From Gnetum montanum (Eukaryota; Streptophyta; Gnetopsida; Gnetales; Gnetaceae): a stretch of DNA of 64,000 bases. Shown here piece after piece: positions 56,026 through 64,000 of this stretch. Below the pieces are notes generated by a model. It saw only the letters and a list, made by a program, of their open reading frames with translations, was not told the DNA's origin and did not search any database. Location: NCBI GenBank assembly GCA_015680685.1, contig MNCI01003361.1, positions 1 through 64,000 on the forward strand, written 5' to 3'. The first letter of the stretch is position 1. Each line of letters starts with the position of its first letter. Both the position numbers and the translations under genes were made by a program.

Positions 56026-56644
56026 TGATGAGTGGCAAGGTACCCCTACACTCAACCATACGAATACGAACGTCTCACGCGCGATCCGGTCGAACTCCAA
56101 GGACTAAGTGCTTACGCGCCCTAATGGAATACTTAAGGTTAATCAATCGTTGTCCTCCCAAACTTACTTGTATTGTCACAGTTGTATGGTTAAGTAAGCT
56201 TGAGGTACATGATTTTTATATCTTTTGTCTTTTTAATGCCTATGCTAATAGGGAAAGGTGAAGAAAACTAAATGACTAACTTTCATTAACTATTCACTAA
56301 CTAAGTTCTAATTACCCTAGCACCAGTATCCGTTCCCACTTGCCACACACACCCTGAACTAGTACAACGCTGTTGGGATTACCAAACGCTACTCGTTACT
56401 GGGTTACCAAGCGTTACACACATGCTCAAAGTGGTCGTACTGAATGCGCTTAACTAGGAGGGTCAAAGGTTGAAAGAGATTAATTATCTAGGAAAGCATT
56501 TAAACATTTAACAATAATTAAATCCTATTTAGCTTAGTCCATATGNNNNNNNNNNNNNNNNNNNNNNNNNNNNNNNNNNNNNNNNNNNNCTGTAATATCG
56601 CGTACGCGATATCGCAGGGGTGGACGTGATATCGCAACTCATTA
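56026..56644 (-). repeat. Element B 5' LTR (with gap)
   Basis: Left part 56026-56545 matches 49722-50241. After the gap, 55 bp of GATATC-rich U3 follow and end CTCATTA, a mutated CATCA, then ACTAG. Confidence 0.92.
56546..56589. other. Assembly gap (N run) inside LTR
   Basis: 44 ambiguous bases. The complete LTR at 49722 has roughly 250 bp between the matching flanks, so the gap size is not real. Confidence 1.
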
Positions 56645-56649
56645 ACTAG
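56645..56649. repeat. Target-site duplication of element B, right copy
   Basis: ACTAG, identical to 49717-49721. Confidence 0.92.
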
Positions 56650-57454
56650 AGATGGTGAAACAAGAAAGGGAGATGGAGAACTTGAATGAAAAAAAAGGAA
56701 AAAGGGAATTACAACATTACCAAATCCCCACTTAGTAATTCAATTAGTTCATTGGAGCATAAAAGCATTCACAACACTTTACAAGGAGTCTTTTGCAACT
56801 CATCCAACCAATAAAGATAGTCCTCCAAGTCTTCAAAGATGTAATGTAGTACCATCCCCATCTAGTTTCAATTATTCCATACTTTGATCATTGATATAGC
56901 TAGATTGAGTGAAGTGTTGCAAAATCATCTAGAGGTGTAAGAATCCAATTTGGTATTCTTTCCTTCCTACACGTATGTTTGATAGCTTCTCATATTTAAC
57001 ATTACCATAAACCTCTTTTTAGATACTCTAGCTACACTAAACGATCAAATCCACATATTGTACTTTGGATGGACAATAAACATAGGGATATCCTATCGTG
57101 ATCATTTTTCTTAACCCTTGGATTAAGACTTGATTGAAAGTAGCATTTAACTTCACCAAAGTTTCTTTCAAGAGCAACTTCTAGGTCTTCAAAGCCACTA
57201 GAGCTAGGATAGTGCAATGATTGATGGTTGTAAACATACACCTATTTAGTCTTCTTAAGTAACCTGGTGAGTTAGTCATAAATAAATCATCTTATCCAAA
57301 TGGCAAACTACCAATTAAGAGGCATATCCACAACTTGTATTCTTAGTAATTGTAAGCACCAAAAAAAATGTATCTAGCCTAGGATGGTAATGCTACTAAT
57401 TTGTATGGGCCCAAGGTATAAGAAAATATTTGTTACACGTATCTTCATCATCTC

Positions 57455-57570
57455 ATCCTTTCCTTTTTTTCCTTCTTTTTTTTTCTCTTGTGTTTTTTTT
57501 TCACTTTTTTTTTGTTTTTGTTTTTATTTTTATTTTTTTTCCTATTTGTGTTTTTTTATTTTTTATTTTT
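57455..57570. repeat. T-rich low-complexity run
   Basis: Runs of 7-10 T broken by C, G or A. Its open frames encode only Phe/Leu-rich peptides and are not genes. Confidence 0.9.
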
Positions 57571-58183
57571 GAAAAGAGAAGAGTATCATTACTTTTGAAA
57601 AAAGCACTCCTTTGAAGATGCCTAGAGTGTTAGGTCACCATATCTTACTTATAAGCTCAATGTAGCAAGGATAGCTTTATGAAATCATGAACCTTCTCTA
57701 ACTAGTGTGGTTAGGCAAGGTAAGCACAAACACATAATTCAACCCCATCAATCAAGACTCATTCCAATGGTCACAAGATCACTCAATGGCACATCCTTTT
57801 CTAAACTACAACCAAGCATTCATCCAAGTTTGTAGAGCTCACACCTTAAATTCTAGACGCATCAAATTCCCCATGGATCTAGTAGTAGTAACTTCCCCAC
57901 TTATAATGCAAGATCTAGCTCCTTGCTCAACATATGTTTGGTTCACTACTAATGGTAAAAGAAAATAAGACGGATGAATTAGTATTATGTATGCATTCCA
58001 TCAACCAAAGTTCCACATTGGACATGTTCAACACTCTTGCATCATCAATTCATCTATAAGCTCACCCATCCATCATGTGGCTCTCAAGGTAACCATCCAT
58101 GAAGCACATTAATTGATTTGCCATAATCACACAAAACACACTTAAAAGACTATGAAAATCAAAATTGATAAATCTTTATGCTC

Positions 58184-58205
58184 ATATATATATATATATA
58201 TATAA
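58184..58205. repeat. (AT)11 microsatellite
   Basis: Uninterrupted AT dinucleotides. Confidence 0.95.
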
Positions 58206-58999
58206 TCACACTAAACTAAAAGAATAAGAAAATTCTAGAATAATATATCATTAGTTTCAAAAAATATGCACGCAAAAATGCACACAAACAAACAAATCAT
58301 ACTCTAACACCGAAGCCATTACATGAAGCCCTCTTCCCCCATGATTGACTTTAAGGTTGACACTTGACAACATTCTTTTTTAACATCACCAAATGACTAG
58401 GATGATTGAGATTCTTTGTAGCATCCTAGGTTCTAGCCTTGTTGGTTGAATTTTAAAGATGAAGTTTCTTCCTTCTACTTATGGATTTTTTACCTTTGTA
58501 TTTATCTAAGAAAGGAGTGAATACTTTATTTGCTTGATCTTTAGAAACATAATCCCCTTGGTCATGTTTCTTTGAAGATGATGGTAAAGAAAGTGACGAA
58601 CATAAATCCTCACTAACAACTGTATTTTTCTCTCTTACGAAAATATTTGTCTATGAATTGATGTATTTCTTTCCATAGAAGAAACATGATTATTATGGAA
58701 CTATCCAATAGTATATGATGATGGAAAATATTAATAGTACCTTGCATTAAATAAGTAGACTTGTCCTTGCTATGGCTAATTTGAAATTCTTCCTTGTAAT
58801 GGTATAGCAAATCATGATGAACATTGTTGGACCTATGACTATTGAGATAGTTATGATGGATATGCATAATATTGCTAGGGCATTACTGAAGGCAATTGGT
58901 TCATATCCTATGAAGTTCCTTGGAAGGAAGAAGAATGACATAAGGAAGATTATTGTGATATAGAGAGGGCACTTTAAGCTGTCAAATTCTAAGGATTAG

Positions 59000-60510
59000 A
59001 TTCCATCTATCGTTGATGTTGTTGTAGCTGAAGAAATGGACCACAATGGTAAGAAATTTGCTAAGGCCTCTTACTTTATTTTATTTTTATCCCTCTTACC
59101 TTGTGGTGTAACTACATTCATAGCAGCTTTAAAACTTTTATTTTCCAAATCCTTCAGACCTAATGTCAACTTTTGATTTAATACATACTAAACCTTGTCA
59201 ACTGTATTAGCAAGGTTTAGTAAGTCTTCTTGATTCTTATGTTTTCTTGCATAGGGACTTCAAAAACATCAGAATGTTGATTCTTACATTCAAAACTCTT
59301 TACATCCTTCTAATATTAGGGATTTCTGCTAACCTCCTGTACATTGGCATGCTTATGTCATTCACCTTTTAATTTAGCCATGAAATCTAACAGAGGTGCA
59401 TTTTAAGCCACAAACCTCTAGTAGAGATTACCCATAACATACATATCAATCATTTCATAAGTTTGTAGTTGTAGTCCTTCTACCAAGAGTATCAATTGAT
59501 CATGTTTACTAAACTCATGATTTAAACACTAATTAAGCATGCAATGGTATTGTTCTATGGCCATATCAAATGATTCATTGGTATCCTACTTCTATTCTAC
59601 TATCTTTTTTCTAATATTTGTAACTTAGACATAAGATTAAAATCTAACATTGAAAGCTTTTAACATGTTTACCCAAGAGAAGATCAAATTGGATGGAAGA
59701 GCTTGATACTATATTTTAGCTTGATTAGTAAATGTGTGGAGAAAAAGATGGTCTTTTTGCTATAGTATTCAACCCTTACATCTCACAAATAAGGAAAAAT
59801 GTTTGAACATAAAGCTATGGATCATCATTTAAAAACTTGTTGAATGTGAAAATGTTAGTCATATCAATATTTTTTATTCTACTCTCCTCAATGCTTTCAA
59901 GTGGGATGTAAACTATTCATAAATTTGACCATGGTAGATCCACAGAAACAATGGCTTCTCCAAGCCATCAACACCACCATTCGAATGAAGATAATAAATA
60001 TGTGGAATGATGAACTGCATCGAATTACTACAAGCATGCCTCAAATCCCACAGACACATTCATGGACCTTGTTCTCCTAGAATCATTCATGCTTTAGTAA
60101 TAAGACTCTCTATAAGAAGGTTTCAACTACTTCTCAACATGTATGTGTTTGTATTCTTACTTCGCAATCATATCACGAAGCTCTTGGTTCTCATGAGCAA
60201 TATATTCCAATTGTTAAAGGGATATGGATTCATAATTTGCCAAATCATTGATGAAGCCTTGATTAAACAAAGCTTTCTCAAAGGTGACAAGTGTAGCTTT
60301 CCTAAATTCTTTGCAAAATCTTCCATGTGCATTGCACCATTGTCCTTGTTTTTCTTGATGAAACTTCACTTGCTTCATTCATCATTTATTTTAAAGTTAT
60401 TTGAACCAATTGAAACTTCTACTTTTATCTATTTTCATTATTCAATTCAATCATGGTTGCTTTACTTCTTTATTTTCTACAAATCATTAACTAAAAAGGA
60501 AATTATAAAT
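59000..60510 (-). pseudogene. Element C gag remnant
   Basis: The minus strand has AHENQELRDMIAK (60190), ESRIKNIDMTNIFTFNKFL (59870), then YVQTFFLICEM and HLLIKLKYSIKLFH. The last blocks parallel RIKRLDMNNIP and AFHDACALQNI of elements A and B, placing it with gypsy Gag proteins. QYHCMLN and SKHDQLILLVEGLQLQTYEM parallel DQYYALLHRCPGH and the following helix. Many stops. Confidence 0.65.
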
Positions 60511-60518
60511 GTATGACT

Positions 60519-60536
60519 TCCTTCGCAATGGTGCCA
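60519..60536 (-). promoter_or_regulatory. Element C primer-binding site (decayed tRNA-Asp type)
   Basis: The minus strand reads TGGCACCATTGCGAAGGA, 13 of 18 matches to the tRNA-Asp complement; two of the changes are G to A at CpG. One base separates it from the LTR, as in A and B. Confidence 0.68.
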
Positions 60537-60734
60537 ATGATAGGGCTTCCCCCTGGTCGAGACCACAAGAGGTTTACTTATGATATGGGTAGTGAACTAG
60601 TTGTAAACACCAAAGATGATAAGAATATAAATTGTAAAGTGTACTTATCTATATCATTATATTTAATAAATAAAAATATTATAATACATATGATGAAAGT
60701 AAATAAATCCATGTTTCCATATTAAGCAAATGAT

Positions 60735-60743
60735 ATTTTTAAC
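60735..60743. repeat. Candidate target-site duplication of the RTE LINE, left copy
   Basis: ATTTTTAAC, repeated at 62567-62575. Because the right side lies in an AT-rich tandem repeat with the same motif, a chance match is possible. Confidence 0.55.
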
Positions 60744-62566
60744 ATTATTAGCATCATCCTAGCCTTGTCCCAACAAAATAGAGTTAGCTACATGAGTTCT
60801 TTTTCATCATTCACCTCTATAAGGGTTCAATCTTTATTTATTTGTAATTTATTTAAATCATCTTTGATCATTTTTTCCCATGTTTTCTTTGGTCTTCCTT
60901 TCAATGGCTTTATTGGAATAGTAATGTAGAAATCTTTGCTTATAGGCTCATTATCTGATTTTCTTTGCACATGTCCCAACCATTTAAGCTACCATTCTTG
61001 TAGCTTGCCTAAAATAGAATCCACTCCAATTATTTCTATGATGTCTGTATTATATAGTTTTTCTCTTCTAGTAACATTCAACATCCATCAAAGCATTCGC
61101 ATTTCTACCACATTGATTTGTTGTTCATGCCACTTTTGTACTGCCCAACATTCAACACCATATAAGATAGTAGGACTAATTGTTGTCTTGTAAAATTTTT
61201 ACATTAATTTTCTTGGTATTCCTTTATCATATAGCACACCACTAACCTGTCTCCATTTTGACCATCTTGCCTCAATTCTATTTCTAATGTCTCTATTAAT
61301 TTTGCCATCTGACTGAAGGATTGATCCAAGGTAGCGAAATTGTTTGTAGCAAGGGACTTTTTTTCCTTGAATAGTTACTTATATTTCACCACTCTTTTTG
61401 TTGTTACTAAAATTGGATTCCATATATTCTATATTACTTCAACTAATTTTTAAGCCTTTTGATTCTAGAACATGTCTCTACTTTTTCATTTTAGCAATAA
61501 TATTTTCTTGAGATGTACCCACCAACACAATATCCTCTACAATTAGCATACACCAAGGGATTTCATCTTGTATTTTCTTTGTTAATTCATCCATAATAAT
61601 AACAACTAAGTATGGGCTAAGTGTAGAGCCTTGATGTAGACCTACTATGATTGGAAAATCAAATGTTTTTCCACCATCTACTCTAATTTTAATGGTAGCT
61701 CCTTCATACATGTCTTGAATTAGTTTAATATATTTATTAGAGATGTTTTTCCTCTACAAGCCCCACCAAATAATATAGCTAGGTACTCTATCATATGCCT
61801 TTTTCAAATTAATGAAGATCATATATAAATTTTTTCTATGTTTTCTAAGTTTTTTCAGTAATTGTTATATCAAAAAAATAGTCTCTATAGTAGATCTCCT
61901 TGGCATACATCCAAATTGAATTTTTGAGACTATTGATTCAAGTCTAAGATGTTTCTCTATAACATTCTACCAAAGGTTCATAGTATAGCTCATTAAGTTG
62001 ATCCCTCTATAGTTTACACAATTTTGTACATCTTTTTTATTTTTGTAAATGAGAACAACTAAGCTTTTTCTCCAATTGTTAGACATTTCTCCATCTTTCA
62101 AAATTTTGTTAAATAATTATGTCAACCAAGAAACTTTTGTATCTCCCAATGCTTGCAAAGCTTCTATAGAAATGCTATCTGGTCCAATAGCTTTCCCATT
62201 TTTCATCTTTGATAAGGCTATCTTTATCTTAGAGAAGGAAATTTCATTAACTAAACCAAATTTTGGTTCTTCTTCTTCTTCGATGTCTTCTCTTGGAGAT
62301 TTTTTATTTAATAATTCTTAAAAATAAATTTTCCACTTATCCAATATTTCATTGTCTTTTACCAAAACTCTTTCATTTGCTTCCTTGATGCATTTGACAT
62401 AATCAATGTCCTTACATTTCTTATTTTTAATTTCTACTAATTTATATATAGATTTTTCTTCTTCCTTTATTGCCAATTTCTCATAAAAGCTAACCAGTCT
62501 TTATGTTTGGCTTTAGCTATTACCAAAGTTACCTCCTTCTTTGTCATTTTGTATATCAACCTAAAA
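60744..62566 (-). mobile_element. RTE-clade LINE, 5'-truncated, inserted in LTR of element C
   Basis: A minus-strand non-LTR element retaining RT and the C-terminal region typical of plant RTE LINEs. The 3' end reads GGGACAAGGCTAGGATGATG, similar to the GATGATG ends of RTE elements. Size about 1.8 kb; the endonuclease is missing. Confidence 0.9.
60760..62500 (-). pseudogene. RTE reverse transcriptase and C-terminal region
   Basis: From right to left: NNYRGINL-like and QFGCMPRRST blocks (61900-62030), FINLKKAYDRVPSYI in part (61800), then MYEGATIKIRVDGGKTFDFP and VGLHQGSTLSPYLVVIIMDE (61600-61711). The active site is altered to MLIVEDIVLVG where FADDIVL is usual. The C-terminal part has CYKQFRYLGSILQSDGKINR, RNRIEARWSKWRQVSGVL, TILYGVECWAVQKWH, VEMRMLRWMLNVTRR, WLKWLGHVQRKS and KGRPKKTWEKMIKDDL, all diagnostic of plant RTE. 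Confidence 0.93.
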
Positions 62567-62735
62567 ATTTTTAACTACAAAAAATTTTAACCAAAAAAAT
62601 TTTAACTAAAAGATATTTAACTTAAAAATTTTTAACTAAACAAAATTTGAACAAAAAAAAATTTTAACTAAAAAACTTTTTAACAAAAAAATATTTAACC
62701 AAAAACATTTAACTAAAAAATAATTAAAACCCATT
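62567..62735. repeat. AT-rich tandem repeat of a TTTTTAAC motif
   Basis: About ten diverged units of AAAAATTTTTAACTAAA-like sequence at 14-18-bp spacing. The other LTR of element C has only about 75 bp of simple AT-rich sequence here, so the repeat expanded in one copy. Confidence 0.85.
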
Positions 62736-63421
62736 GTAATCCCTTGAGGGACAAGTGCAACACTCACACGCGAAAAAGAAAAATAAAATACACATTTATA
62801 TTACAATCCCTTATAGGACAAGTGCAACGTGAAAATAAAACACAAAAGAAACCTATGTTGCAATCCCTTATGAGACAAGTACAACACTAATACATGAAAG
62901 TGATAAAATCTCTTCAATCATACCCTTGATGACCCAACACCATTATCTATAACTATGACCTTCTCATACAAGGTAGAATCATCTAAAAGCTCAACATAAC
63001 TATGCTAATCTATCTAAAAATATTAATTTAATTATAATTTCTACATTTAATAAATAACTTCATTATTTAACTATCATCTTTAAGGTTCAATAAAATAAAA
63101 TTAGAAAATTTAAAGAAATCAAAATGAGCTTTATTGATAATTCAAAATGAGCTTTAAGTATCATCTTTTAGGTTTGTAACTGAAGTGGTTTGGCAACATA
63201 TCACATATGATAGCATGCAAAGTGTGGTGTGGTACTAGGTACGGTAATGCATCACATGTGAAACCTCACTAGGTGAGGCAATGCACAAGGTAAGGTAGCA
63301 TACCAAGTATACATCCACAGACTTTTGAAACAAGCCCAAACTATAGATTTAAGTACACACAAATAAACCCATGCATTCAAGCTTACACAGAGATGCAAAA
63401 TTACCACTGGCTATCTCATCA

Positions 63422-63426
63422 ATTGC
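63422..63426. repeat. Target-site duplication of element C, right copy
   Basis: ATTGC following CATCA; partner of ATTAC at 46851-46855. Confidence 0.7.
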
Positions 63427-64000
63427 AAATTTGATGGTTTATGTCTAACATAGTACAAATTCCTAATTATGGTAAATTAAATGTGTCTAATAAGAAACAA
63501 ATATAATTCACATTTAATTTCTTAAGTACCCACGAACAATTATAGGGGTCATTATATAAGGGCATAAAGGGGAGAACCAACTTATAGACCTTCTATATAT
63601 CATATCTAACAACCAACTCCACGTCATTTTGTTCATCTCAAGCTATTATTCNCTGCAATTTTCATTATAGCACAACTTCTAAATGTCCTAACTTTGTACC
63701 AACTAATCTAATTTCACCCATTTTTAATTCTTTGAACTCCCAAAGCTGAGCTCTTTGTCATAAGGGAAATGCTACACATCAAATCTTAAAGATTTTTGAG
63801 GTAAGATTTTGTCATTTAAAAAAATGCCAAATGATAATTTTGCCAAGAAAATAACAATAATGATTTGCTTTTATTATTTTGTAATTTTTCTAATAATTAA
63901 CAACTAAAATAATAACTAAACCCATCACATTCTCTCCTAATCTACACACGTATTAGAATCTACAACTTTGGGAAAAGTTTGATGGATTTTTTTCTTTATT
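63427..64000. other. Unassigned sequence right of element C
   Basis: AT-rich, no gene or repeat recognised. One ambiguous base at 63652. Confidence 0.5.

Larger units (their letters stand above)
49722..56644 (-). mobile_element. Element B: gag-protease-only LTR retrotransposon
   Basis: A minus-strand relative of element A with both LTRs (49722-50546 and 56026-56644), PPT, PBS and identical 5-bp duplications. The coding part runs from about 55800 to 52413 and ends after the protease, as in A. The internal length (50547-56025, about 5.5 kb) nearly equals that of A. LTRs are about 93-94 % identical by eye over the compared part, with mostly CpG-type transitions. It lies within element C. Confidence 0.94.
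56650..58950 (-). other. Element C internal region, middle part
   Basis: No conserved domain was recognised on either strand. A T-rich run covers about 57455-57570 and an (AT)11 microsatellite 58184-58205. The segment 58747-58941 is open on both strands but matches nothing I know. This is where a protease or pol would be expected in an autonomous element. Confidence 0.5.
46856..63421 (-). mobile_element. Element C: large old LTR element carrying elements B and RTE
   Basis: Two homologous blocks, 46856-47950 and 60538-63421, serve as LTRs. The left one has a PPT on its right flank and the right one a PBS on its left flank, so the element is on the minus strand. The right LTR is enlarged by an RTE LINE, and the internal region by element B. 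Internal DNA proper is about 5.6 kb. A decayed gag is visible next to the PBS; no RT or integrase was recognised. LTR identity is much lower than in B, so C is older. Confidence 0.85.
60538..63421 (-). repeat. Element C 5' LTR, enlarged by RTE and AT repeat
   Basis: Starts TGATAGGGCTTCCCC and ends CTATCTCATCA. Without the RTE (60744-62566) and one copy of its target duplication the LTR is about 1050 bp, close to the 1095 bp of the other copy. Confidence 0.85.

Noticed and set aside
57384-57615. Phe-rich open frames
   Set aside because: Translation of a T-rich low-complexity run.
60007-60516. 169-codon plus-strand open frame
   Set aside because: Antisense to the gag remnant of element C, whose orientation is fixed by PBS and PPT.

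Overview
The window is nuclear DNA of a seed plant, almost entirely nested and decayed transposable elements plus one recognisable piece of a plant gene. Plant origin is indicated by a Ty1/copia element primed by initiator-Met tRNA, by LTR elements with a tRNA-Asp type primer site, by L1-type LINEs with ORF1 zinc-knuckle/endonuclease/RT/zf-RVT order, by a plant-type RTE LINE, and by three exons of a MIKC MADS-box gene. Old elements kept at about 90 % LTR identity, deep nesting and a near absence of genes suggest a very large genome such as a gymnosperm, but the sequence does not prove this. Nothing bacterial or phage-like is present.

Left part (1-24260). A Ty3/gypsy chromovirus-like element (745-1279 and 12391-14890) is split in its RNase H by a complete Ty1/copia element on the minus strand (Copia-1, 1280-12385, TSD CTATA, both LTRs, PBS, PPT). 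Copia-1 is split in its RT by a near full-length L1-type LINE (LINE-1, 2759-8738, 15-bp TSD). A second copia element (Copia-2, about 14905-24260, plus strand) is split in its protease by a 5.26-kb TG...CA insertion (15657-20920) with no recognised pol gene or LTR pair.

Middle (24260-34900). Largely unassigned AT-rich DNA with decayed coiled-coil ORFs (25.3-26.1 kb, 28.6-29.3 kb), MADS-box K-domain exons 3-5 on the minus strand (27170-27541), a second L1-type LINE on the minus strand (29.6-32.95 kb, with an assembly gap) and an internally deleted gypsy fragment (33.0-34.3 kb).

Right part (34926-64000). Two related LTR elements, A (34926-41176, plus, TSD ACAGT) and B (49722-56644, minus, TSD ACTAG), encode Gag and an aspartic protease and then stop. 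Neither has RT, RNase H or integrase, and both keep the same internal length (about 5.4-5.5 kb), tRNA-Asp type PBS, PPT and GATATC-palindrome-rich U3. Element A sits inside a coiled-coil repeat. Element B sits inside a larger, older LTR element C (46856-63421, minus, TSD ATTAC/ATTGC), whose 5' LTR also carries an RTE LINE. A gag/RNase H/integrase fragment of a Tat/Athila-like gypsy element lies at 42990-45520.

Five insertions (Copia-1, LINE-1, the 5.26-kb insert, A, B) rest on target-site duplications plus continuity of the interrupted host. C and the RTE have weaker duplications (one mismatch, and AT-rich, respectively). Nearly all coding remnants carry frameshifts or stops, so transposon features are given as pseudogenes with approximate edges.
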